From Natronorubrum bangense (GTDB lineage Archaea > Halobacteriota > Halobacteria > Halobacteriales > Natrialbaceae), in assembly GCF_004799645.1 (NCBI RefSeq), contig NZ_CP031305.1:1612001-1676000 (forward strand): 64,000 bases of DNA. Direction: 5' to 3'. A program made the translations under genes and the position numbers. Below are positions 53,331-62,557 of the stretch, piece after piece; the first letter of the stretch is position 1; every line of letters starts with the position of its first letter. The notes under the pieces were generated by a model, which saw only the letters and a list, made by a program, of their open reading frames with translations, searched no databases and was not told the DNA's origin.

Positions 53331-55148
53331 TCAGTCACCCAGCCCCGGAATGAGGTCAGTCACAATCCCGATGACCGCCAGCACGACGACACCGATAAGG
53401 CCGAGTCCGAGATACTCCGCCCCGTCCGAATCGAGCGGGTTGTCGAAGTCAAACAGTGGGTCGCCGCCACCACCGTCACCGCCGTCGAGATTGATCGTAA
53501 TCTCGGCATCCTCCTCGGCTTGGCGCTCGCGCTCGTAGGCATCGCGGATGCGCTCGAGCATCGCTTCGGTGTCTTGTGGATCCGGGAGCTCTGTCTCGTC
53601 AAACATCAGTGGACCGTCGTGCCCGCCATCGAGTCCGTTGATACGGAACGGCTGGGTGAGCTTCGTCACGCCAACCCAGTCCTCGTCCCAGTCGTCACCG
53701 TCGTATCCATCGAGGTCGCGGACTTCTGCGCCCATGTGGATCTCGCCGAGTTCGTCTTCGGGTTCGATCCACTCACCGACGGGCATACCGCGCTCGGGAT
53801 CGGGGGCCGTCCAGAACAGTGCGCCCTCGAGTTCGACACCGCTCTCGAGTTCCACGACCGCGGCATGCTCTCCTTCGGGCGTGTTGACCTGGCGGAAAAA
53901 CATCGCCGCATCGTTCCAGTCGTCGAGATCGGCAGCCGCATCGAGCACTGCCTGACCTGACGCAACGTCGTGGTAACTGACTTCGCCGTCGAGCATCGCC
54001 TGCCCAAGATTATCGACGAGCGTTTCGGCGTGGCTCAGTTCCTGCTCGAGCAACTCGAGCAGGCTTTTGTGGATATTGGTAAACCGTTGCGCGTCCAGAA
54101 TATCAGCGCGATCGTCGTCAGTCGCATCATAGGGATAGATCCCGATGCGCGAAATCGTTTCATATTCGTCAGTAAGGTCTTCGATTTCAGTTCCGACAAA
54201 GTCATCTTGATAAGTATAGTCGTTCGGATTGACTACTTTATGTGCGAGTTCGTACCAGTTTTCGTAATCGCTGCTCCCATCGACGTTATCTGTGTCTCCC
54301 CAATCAGGATCTGAGGCCTCTGCGAACGGGAATAAGGAAGTCCCTGTTCGGTAGTGATCGACGTATGAGTCTACCGGGAGCGTTATTGAGTCGCCGTTTG
54401 GCAGTGATAAACTGACGGTGTTGATTTCTTCTGCATCGGGCGGTTCGTCTCCCTCAGCGCCGTCAGTATGGTAATACGTCCACTTGTCGTAGTACTGTTT
54501 TTCTTGATCTGTTAGGGATCCACCACTGACTCCATCAAATGACGCGATCCCAGCTAAGAACATATGCGGATCAGGCTCGTATCCGCTCATATCAACCTCA
54601 TAGATCGCTTTCGCAGTCTTCTCGAAATCAGTTACCCAGACATTGAACAGATTTTGTATAGAGTTCGAGATATTGTCGCGCACCACGTCTTTAGACGCAT
54701 CGTGCATCTCTTCGATCGAGCCATCAGTAGCCGCCACGTTCGCCAATTCGTTGGCAACGTTATCTCGAATCCACCCCGACAGCATGGTCAAATCGTTCTC
54801 GAGCGAGTCGAAGGCGTTCTGTCTGTCCTCCTCAATCTCGCGGGCCGTGGCATACATCTCCTCGTGCAACGCCTCGTCTTGAGCGTCCTGATAGTTGCCC
54901 CATGCTCGAGTCGCATACCGCCCAGTCAGGAGCATATGAACCCCGTTCGTTCCATCACGAACGTAGTCCCAGTTTGAGGTCTCGTCGTCCTCGTCATCTT
55001 CGGCAGCCGCCGACGTGCTCGAGGCCGTCCCCGCAGTGATCGCGGCGGCACCGACACCCACCCGTTGCATAAACGACCGTCGCGCGATCGCGTTGCTCGG
55101 CAGCTCGAGATCATGGGCGGTGGGCTGTGGGCTATCGTCGGCCGACAT
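53331..55148 (-). CDS. Pleolipovirus spike protein (VP4-like)
   Basis: 605 aa. Tat signal ARRSFMQRVGVGAAAITAG, long acidic ectodomain, and C-terminal membrane anchor LGLGLIGVVVLAVIGIVTDL. Spikes of this family are the only surface-exposed virion proteins and mediate receptor binding and membrane fusion; the betapleolipovirus type is large and Tat-exported. The region before the anchor is Gly/Asp-rich after a charged helix (MLERIRDAYERERQAEEDAE) that could be the usual stalk coil. The middle part (about 53950-54700) is AT-richer than the rest, as expected for a fast-changing receptor-binding region. Confidence 0.85.
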   Translation of the reverse strand: MSADDSPQPTAHDLELPSNAIARRSFMQRVGVGAAAITAGTASSTSAAAEDDEDDETSNWDYVRDGTNGVHMLLTGRYATRAWGNYQDAQDEALHEEMYATAREIEEDRQNAFDSLENDLTMLSGWIRDNVANELANVAATDGSIEEMHDASKDVVRDNISNSIQNLFNVWVTDFEKTAKAIYEVDMSGYEPDPHMFLAGIASFDGVSGGSLTDQEKQYYDKWTYYHTDGAEGDEPPDAEEINTVSLSLPNGDSITLPVDSYVDHYRTGTSLFPFAEASDPDWGDTDNVDGSSDYENWYELAHKVVNPNDYTYQDDFVGTEIEDLTDEYETISRIGIYPYDATDDDRADILDAQRFTNIHKSLLELLEQELSHAETLVDNLGQAMLDGEVSYHDVASGQAVLDAAADLDDWNDAAMFFRQVNTPEGEHAAVVELESGVELEGALFWTAPDPERGMPVGEWIEPEDELGEIHMGAEVRDLDGYDGDDWDEDWVGVTKLTQPFRINGLDGGHDGPLMFDETELPDPQDTEAMLERIRDAYERERQAEEDAEITINLDGGDGGGGDPLFDFDNPLDSDGAEYLGLGLIGVVVLAVIGIVTDLIPGLGD

Positions 55149-55273
55149 CACGATCCACCCCCGAGCACGAACAGCAACAGTACGAACGCACACCCCAGTA
55201 GCGTGAGGACGCCGACCGCCTCGAGTATCTCGTGCCCGACGTCCGACAGCGGCAGTCTGCGGAGCACTCGCAT
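55148..55273 (-). CDS. 41-aa viral membrane microprotein
   Basis: MRVLRRLPLSDVGHEILEAV followed by one membrane helix (GVLTLLGCAFVLLLFVLG). Stop and the spike start share one base (TGATG), and its own ATG shares a base with the upstream microprotein stop, so it is translated by coupling. Function unknown; membrane location fits the virion block. Confidence 0.6.
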   Translation of the reverse strand: MRVLRRLPLSDVGHEILEAVGVLTLLGCAFVLLLFVLGGGS

Positions 55274-55350
55274 CAGAGCCACCCCGCGATGCCGCTGAAA
55301 GTCGATGTGCGATACCAGTCCGTCGTGTCGCTGAAAATATCGAAATACAT
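55273..55350 (-). CDS. 25-aa viral microprotein
   Basis: MYFDIFSDTTDWYRTSTFSG plus five residues. It has a good ribosome binding site, GGAGG, 7 bases before the ATG, which is unusual in this genome of mostly leaderless starts. Its TGA overlaps the next ATG (TGATG). The aromatic-rich peptide may itself be functional, or the frame may serve to load ribosomes for the downstream genes. Confidence 0.5.
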   Translation of the reverse strand: MYFDIFSDTTDWYRTSTFSGIAGWL

Positions 55351-55365
55351 GGTGTGTCCTCCGGG

Positions 55366-55907
<542 letters not shown>

Positions 55908-56093
55908 ATGGCATTGAACAAACTCCGCCAGCTCGATCAGGATTCGGTCGGGATCACGCTCCCGAAAGACGATGTGCGTCTCGAGGGGTTGTTAGACGAG
56001 GACGGGCGACTTGAGGGCGAACATCACGTTCATATTCGGCATGTGGGTGAGGGAGAATGGGCGCTCGAGTTAGTGACAAGCATAGAAAAATAG
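55908..56093 (+). CDS. AbrB-like small regulator
   Basis: 61 aa: LRQLDQDSVGITLPKDDVRL, then EHHVHIRHVGEGEWALELV, a swapped-hairpin AbrB/MazE-like pattern. Divergent from the virion operon, with repeats in between, so it probably regulates that operon or itself. No toxin partner is seen. The ATG at 55908 follows a TATA-like box by the leaderless distance. Confidence 0.65.
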   Translation: MALNKLRQLDQDSVGITLPKDDVRLEGLLDEDGRLEGEHHVHIRHVGEGEWALELVTSIEK

Positions 56094-56145
56094 GGTCAGT
56101 CAAAACACCATTCAGTACTGGAACTGAATCATCAGTTTAGATTGC

Positions 56146-56721
56146 TTACGATCCCGCGTAATCGTAGCTTGGTGTGTTGAACTCTCCTTCAAAGATAATT
56201 GAACTACTGGGTTCGTGAATGATTGTAACCTCGTAGTTCTCATCAGGTTTAATTGCCGAAGTATCGTCAGCAACCTCACCACTGTCACCGTCTATTCCAG
56301 CATCAGTCACGTCTATTGAGTCACCAACACCGAAGTTTTCATCGTGGAAGCCACCAGCATCAACCCCATCTGTTCTTCCATCACCGAAGTTGACATCAGC
56401 ATCAAGGCTATCTCCATCAATCCGCACTGTAATTTCGTCAGTGTTGATTTCGTCCCCGCCGTCGTGGCTAAATGTAGCTAGTCTATCATCCTCTACATCG
56501 CCGCCTTCTACATCACCGAAGTTCGAATTCGTATCGTAACTTATCTGCGCAGTTGGCGCATCATCGTCCAGATCGCCGATGTCCAGCACGAATGCTGCAA
56601 TCACAGCCGCGAGAATAACCGTTATGGCGACCATGAGAATGACACCGATGACAGGCGACACTGCCCGCTGGTCCTCGGTTCCGACTAATTTATTCCGGAT
56701 TGGTTTTAAATCCATCATCAT
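56146..56721 (-). CDS. Type IV pilin-like protein A (provirus)
   Basis: 191 aa from the first of three ATGs. Class III signal peptide with charged leader (RNKLVGTEDQRA) and the pilin core AVSPVIGVILMVAITVILAA, then a short acidic beta domain. Starts one base after the stop of pilin B. The first ~55 residues are nearly the same as pilin B, the rest diverges. Would be processed by the host PibD and assembled by host pilus machinery. Confidence 0.85.
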   Translation of the reverse strand: MMMDLKPIRNKLVGTEDQRAVSPVIGVILMVAITVILAAVIAAFVLDIGDLDDDAPTAQISYDTNSNFGDVEGGDVEDDRLATFSHDGGDEINTDEITVRIDGDSLDADVNFGDGRTDGVDAGGFHDENFGVGDSIDVTDAGIDGDSGEVADDTSAIKPDENYEVTIIHEPSSSIIFEGEFNTPSYDYAGS

Positions 56722-56722
56722 T

Positions 56723-57241
56723 TCAGCTCCCAGCAGCCGTAAACTCTCCGTCAAAGATGACCGAGTTACTAGGATTATGAACAATTGTTATCTCGTAATC
56801 GGTCGTAGTACCAATATTACCTGCATTATCATCTATATCCACCGAATCACCGACCTCGAAAGACCCGCCACTATTGAAATCACTATTGTCGATTTGAGTC
56901 TCTCCATCGCTGTTGTGATCGAAGCTGTTATCCGCATTTAGCGTGTATGTGGTATCTCCGTCATCGATTCGGATCTCGATATCTTCAGTATTAACTGCGT
57001 CACCACCCTCATGCGAGAGTGTACCTAGGTCATTGTCTCCATCATAATTCGAGTTCGTGTCATAGCTGATCTGAGCGTTCGGTGCACCATCATCAAGGTC
57101 ACCGATGTCCAGCACGAACGCTGCGATCACAGCCGCGAGAATCACCGTTATCGCGACCATGAGAATGACACCAATGACGGGCGATACAGCTCGCTCGTCT
57201 TCGCTTCCGATCAACTTGTTTCGATATTTTGTGAGATCCAT
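56723..57241 (-). CDS. Type IV pilin-like protein B (provirus)
   Basis: 172 aa with leader KLIGSEDERA and the same AVSPVIGVILMVAITVILAA core and DIGDLDDGAPNAQISYDTN neck as pilin A; both end in a similar EITIVHNPSNSVIFDGEF strand. Tandem duplication within the provirus. First gene of the pair. The ATG at 57241 gives a normal-length leader; the longer frame adds non-pilin residues. Confidence 0.85.
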   Translation of the reverse strand: MDLTKYRNKLIGSEDERAVSPVIGVILMVAITVILAAVIAAFVLDIGDLDDGAPNAQISYDTNSNYDGDNDLGTLSHEGGDAVNTEDIEIRIDDGDTTYTLNADNSFDHNSDGETQIDNSDFNSGGSFEVGDSVDIDDNAGNIGTTTDYEITIVHNPSNSVIFDGEFTAAGS

Positions 57242-57575
57242 AGTTGGATTTGCGTTTTCACGCACCCGCAACAGTGAGATGACTTTGCTCGAGTGCCACA
57301 GTGGCAACCCGATGCCGCTCGAGGGAGCGACAAATCGCCCCTCAGCGGTGCCGTCTCGTCGTTGCGGTGCTACTTGCAGCCAGAGAAGACTGCATATATA
57401 TAATTATCCCAAAGTACAACGTATTGGTGAAAAGAACGTTCTGGGACACTTTCAGAACTGATAATTAGGCGGGGTTAGAGACCCTACAGCACCCCCTTGA
57501 AGCCACGCCGTCTTGCGATTTTCCGACTATTCAACAATACAACACGTATTTGAAGTCTCACATCTGAAACCCAGT
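57242..57575. other. Divergent intergenic region upstream of pilins
   Basis: 334 bases without a gene. A dyad GCCAC-A-GTGGC at 57295-57305 lies about 55 bp upstream of pilin B. A very AT-rich CATATATATAATTAT (57393-57407) may be a TATA box for either direction. A second TATA-like CGTATTTGA (57545-57553) fits the plus-strand gene starting at 57576. Confidence 0.5.
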
Positions 57576-58415
57576 ATGGACTGGGACACCCCCGTAGTCG
57601 ACGAGCGCGACCTCGCGCGCACCTACGACGGCGGGGCATACAGTGATCCGTGGGCGGCCGTCCTCGACTACCAGGCTGTGATGCAGTATGCGAGTCAGCA
57701 TCCGGACAAAGGCTCCTACGCGATCTCGAATGCGCTGGAGTTACCACGTGGGCGCGTTCGTGGGTGGACCGACGGTGGGAAGCCGGATGCCGCCCGCGGG
57801 ATCGAGGTGGCCCGCGACTACGGCTGGTTAGATGCGACCATGCAAGATGGGACGTTTCTCGCATTGAATACGCTCGTCGCGAACGTCTTCTCCGGCGGCT
57901 CGATCGCCACCGAGACGTTCACTCCCTCCTTCGCATTGAACCATCGCGATCACCGCTCGCACGTGATCGACGCGCTCGACGGAGTCGGGGTGGAGCACGA
58001 GTTCTACCACGAGGATGACGACTCGCGAGCAACGGAGGTTCGACCGACGGCCGCCGGTTCGGTCTTGGGCCGAACGCTTGCCGTCCTCGGTGCGCCAGTT
58101 GGGCCGAAGGCGCGACTCGAGGACTTCACGTTGCCGTGGTATCTCGACGAGGCTCCGTTCGAAGTTCGCGAACTGTTCGTCCTGGCGTATCTCGCAAATC
58201 GGGCGATCCACCAGCGAACGAAAGAGACGGTCCAGATTCAGGAGGAACGCGACAAGTCCTATCGCGATGAGCTGGCCGCGCTGATCGAAGACGTGGCGAA
58301 GGAACCAGTCACGTCCGGCGAGCGAATGGTGACGATCTCGGCTGACGCCGCGCGATCCCTTGGGCTCCAGCCGCGATATCGCACACCGACTGGAACGACC
58401 GAACCCAGCGAGTAG
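57576..58415 (+). CDS. Proviral regulator-like protein, unknown
   Basis: 279 aa. An HTH-like segment at about 40-75 (YAISNALELPRGRVRGWTDGGKPDA) is followed by a domain without recognised family and a helical C-terminus (QIQEERDKSYRDELAALIEDVAKE). The opening VVDERDLARTYDGGAYSDPWAAV recurs, to my recollection, in unannotated proteins of other haloarchaeal proviruses. Probably a DNA-binding protein. TTTTT after the stop (58422-58426) may terminate it. Confidence 0.55.
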   Translation: MDWDTPVVDERDLARTYDGGAYSDPWAAVLDYQAVMQYASQHPDKGSYAISNALELPRGRVRGWTDGGKPDAARGIEVARDYGWLDATMQDGTFLALNTLVANVFSGGSIATETFTPSFALNHRDHRSHVIDALDGVGVEHEFYHEDDDSRATEVRPTAAGSVLGRTLAVLGAPVGPKARLEDFTLPWYLDEAPFEVRELFVLAYLANRAIHQRTKETVQIQEERDKSYRDELAALIEDVAKEPVTSGERMVTISADAARSLGLQPRYRTPTGTTEPSE

Positions 58416-58497
58416 CTGCTATTTTTGAGGGCGACTGCCTCGAGGAGCGATCACTTACTACGTTCCAGTCCTGTTACTGTTATCTCGACCATGAAGG

Positions 58498-58752
58498 TCA
58501 CACCAAGTCCTCAACCTCGAGGTCTCCATTGAGATACGCCCGTCCGTGGTCGGTGATTCGATACAAACCGTCGTCGACACGCTCGACTAATCCAGCGTCG
58601 CGAAGTTTTCCGAGCCGTGTGCTCAGATAGTGTCTTGAGTAGTCGATATTGACCGAGAGAACATGCGGTGAGAGAATTAGTTCACTATCCGCAAGGGTCT
58701 CGAGGATTCGGTCATCAGCTTGTGTCATCCACGGCACCCTTGGTCTTCGCAT
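58498..58752 (-). CDS. PhiH1-repressor-like winged-helix protein
   Basis: 84 aa: WMTQADDRILETLADSELIL, then YLSTRLGKLRDAGLVERVDD and YRITDHGRAYLNGDL, the haloarchaeal phiH1 repressor-like winged helix. Likely maintains lysogeny or controls the integrase on the other strand. TATA-like TTGATAAAAT about 28 bp upstream. Divergent from the integrase. Confidence 0.8.
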   Translation of the reverse strand: MRRPRVPWMTQADDRILETLADSELILSPHVLSVNIDYSRHYLSTRLGKLRDAGLVERVDDGLYRITDHGRAYLNGDLEVEDLV

Positions 58753-59127
58753 ACAGGAACCGTACAGCGCCGCATTTTATCAATACTGGTTGATTAAGCT
58801 ATAGTACGCTCTGTTACTCCAGACAATAACGTACGGTTAGATAATTATAAGTGGACGTGGTGTTTCGGTGACGATACCGGAAGCCCAATGGACCCACCGG
58901 TCGCCGTGTGGGTTCACCTGAAAACGCGGACTCGGTGTTCCAGCACCAGCCCGCCTGGCTCCCGTACCTAACTACGGAAGCATGCAATTCCACGATACTA
59001 CGGGGCATAAAGCCCTCGCTCGACCGTACCGATTAGGCCGCGGTCCACAGCCCACGGCCTGGACGACTTTGACTAACGAAGACCGATTACAAACTCCGGT
59101 AGCTGCCGGTAATCGCGAGAGATCGGA
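58753..59127. other. Repressor/integrase control region
   Basis: 375 bases without an established gene. ACCGTAC/GTACGGT motifs occur near 58755 and 58831 in opposite orientation, with CCGTACC again near 58963 and 59024. A plus-strand TATA box AATTATAAG (58845-58853) would start a transcript about 250 nt before the integrase, unusually long for this group. A 27-codon frame at 58888-58971 lies in that leader but has no independent support. Confidence 0.5.
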
Positions 59128-60165
59128 ATGAGTTCCGATCTTGAACCGATCGGCCCCGAGCAGGCCGTCGAGATGTATATCGAGGGTCGGCGAGACGAAC
59201 TAAGCGACCAGACGCTCCCGTCGCACGTCTACCGCCTTGAGGCCTTTACACAGTGGTGTGCCGAAGAGGAGATCGAGAACCTGAACGATCTCTCGGGTCG
59301 CGATCTCTATGCCTACCGCGTTTGGCGACGAGAGGGTAACGGCGAGGGCCGCGAGCAAGTGGCGACGATTACCTTGCGCGGGCAGCTGGCGACGTTGCGT
59401 GCGTTCCTTCGGTTCTGTGCAGACATCAATGCGGTTCCGGAAGACCTGTTCTCAAAGGTGCCGCTCCCGACTGTCTCGGCGAGCGAGGGTGTAAGCGACT
59501 CGACCCTCGAGCCCGAGCGCGCGGTCGAGATACTCGATTACCTGCAACGGTACCACTACGCCTCGCGGAAGCACGTTACCCTACTGCTTCTGTGGCACAC
59601 GGGCGCGCGTGCAGGAGGGATACGTGCAATCGATCTTCGAGACTGTGATCTCGGGGTCGGTTCGCCCGGCCTGCAGTTCGTTCATCGCCCGGAAACGGAT
59701 ACCCCACTCAAGAAAGGCGAGAAGGGCGAGCGATGGAATACGATCAGTGGTCACGTCGCTGGCGTTCTCCAGGACTACATCGATGGTCCCCGGAAGGACG
59801 TGACCGACGGCCACGGACGTGATCCACTTCTGACGACAGGCCATGGCCGTCCAACTGTCTCGACGATTCGAGATACGATGTACGGAGTGACTCGCCCATG
59901 CTGGCGCGGCGAGGACTGTCCCCACGATCGCGACCCAAAGGACTGCGAGGCGACCACCTACACGAGCGCGAGTAAGTGCCCGTCCTCGAGGTCACCCCAC
60001 GACGTACGGAGTGGCCGGGTAACGGCCTACCGTCGCGAGGACGTGCCCCGTCGAGTCGTCGGTGACCGACTCGATGCGAGCGACGATATCCTCGATCGCC
60101 ACTATGACCGGCGAAACGCCCGCGAAAAGGCAAATCAGCGACGCGACTACCTACCAGATCTATAA
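59128..60165 (+). CDS. int: SNJ2-type tyrosine integrase
   Basis: 345 aa. N-terminal SAM-like core-binding domain (20-110), catalytic domain with Arg161 (HTGARAGGIR), a Lys region TPLKKGEKGE, His291 and Arg294 (SPHDVRSGRV), and nucleophile Tyr326 (ILDRHYDRRN). A Cys-rich insert (Cys258, Cys264, Cys273, Cys284) between the Lys and His-xx-Arg boxes is a probable zinc site. Catalyses integration and excision at the 14-bp core. It ends 48 bp before attR and reads toward it. Confidence 0.92.
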   Translation: MSSDLEPIGPEQAVEMYIEGRRDELSDQTLPSHVYRLEAFTQWCAEEEIENLNDLSGRDLYAYRVWRREGNGEGREQVATITLRGQLATLRAFLRFCADINAVPEDLFSKVPLPTVSASEGVSDSTLEPERAVEILDYLQRYHYASRKHVTLLLLWHTGARAGGIRAIDLRDCDLGVGSPGLQFVHRPETDTPLKKGEKGERWNTISGHVAGVLQDYIDGPRKDVTDGHGRDPLLTTGHGRPTVSTIRDTMYGVTRPCWRGEDCPHDRDPKDCEATTYTSASKCPSSRSPHDVRSGRVTAYRREDVPRRVVGDRLDASDDILDRHYDRRNAREKANQRRDYLPDL

Positions 60166-60213
60166 CCATGATTGACGAAACCTCAACAATAGCAACGAGC
60201 CAAGAGTCCAGTC

Positions 60214-60227
60214 CCGTCAGGGCCCAT
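60214..60227 (+). repeat. attR core (14 bp)
   Basis: CCGTCAGGGCCCAT, identical to attL at 44106-44119; bases on either side differ, so 14 bp is the full exact repeat. Confidence 0.9.
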
Positions 60228-60630
60228 GAAAACAGATTGTGCAGCCGTTGAGTGGTCTGTACGAACTGGCTCATTTTACCCCGACGGAACCATCGCTTGG
60301 AGTTCGAGCGACTTGTCGATCTTCCAACGAGATGGTTATATATTAGACGAAAGTCCGTTTCATATACTCGCTTGGTACTGACTATCTTTGAAGTTAAGGT
60401 TCGAAGCCCTTATGTATTGACCCGGGTCTACAGATATAGTACGCAGAAGATGAGGACTCCACACCTGCGGTCCGCCGTATAGATGGGGTCTGATGTTAGC
60501 CTTGGTAGTTCGGTGACGCCTGATCGGTCGTCGATCGTGGTCACCGAACGTGGACCCATTTATGTGTGAGTGTGTATTCGAACATTCACCGCCAAATGAA
60601 CCCTCCCAACAACAGTTGGGAGTAGATAGC
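60228..60630 (+). promoter_or_regulatory. rRNA operon promoters and 5' leader
   Basis: Two promoter-like blocks: TTATATATTA (60336-60345) and TTCGAAGCCCTTATGTA (60400-60416), the second much like the known Halobacterium rRNA promoter element TTCGA...TTATGTA. The leader strand 60495-60530 (GTTAGCCTTGGTAGTTC onward) pairs with 62188-62223 beyond 16S to form the long processing stem. A local dyad GTTCGGTGA/TCACCGAAC is also present. Confidence 0.7.
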
Positions 60631-62104
<1,474 letters not shown>

Positions 62105-62187
62105 ACAGACCGGGACTGGGGCGATGCCCCAGCCCACAAGTCGTAGCGTTTTGCGCTACGCGGTTCACGTTCGATTGACCCATCGCT

Positions 62188-62223
62188 GGGCCGATCGGGC
62201 ACCTTAGAACTACCGAGGCTAAC
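62188..62223 (+). other. 3' strand of 16S processing stem
   Basis: GGGCCGATCGGGCACC and GAACTACCGAGGCTAAC are complementary to the leader at 60495-60530 with few mismatches. The spacer 62105-62257 otherwise holds no gene. Confidence 0.75.
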
Positions 62224-62257
62224 ACGTATATCTCTGTCCGCCCGTCTGGGCGGACGT

Positions 62258-62329
62258 GGGCCCATAGCTCAGTGGTAGAGTGCCTCCTTTGCAAGGAGGA
62301 TGCCCAGGGTTCGAATCCCTGTGGGTCCA
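62258..62329 (+). tRNA. tRNA-Ala (UGC) in rRNA spacer
   Basis: Acceptor GGGCCCA with TGGGTCC, anticodon stem CCTCC/GGAGG with loop TTTGCAA (TGC), T arm CAGGG-TTCGAAT-CCCTG. The usual position between 16S and 23S in euryarchaea. Confidence 0.95.
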
Positions 62330-62557
62330 TGACTCGTACCGGTCACAGATCCGTGCCCTTAAGTGGGCGACGGGATTGTGATTGAGTACGACTGAACTGA
62401 TGCACCACCCCGCGTAAGTGTGGGTGGGAAGGGTCAATGCAGGCCGGCCGTCTACCGGCGTGCAGATGAGACCGTGTGTACGTGTAGTCCAGGCGTCCAC
62501 TGGACCCGTTCCCGGGTCACTATACGTTGCGACTTTGTCGCAACGCCGATCCGATGA

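Noticed and set aside
58814..59008. 64-codon minus-strand frame upstream of the repressor
   Set aside because: No domain, lies in the control region with promoter-like motifs, and has no overlap or spacing that suggests translation.
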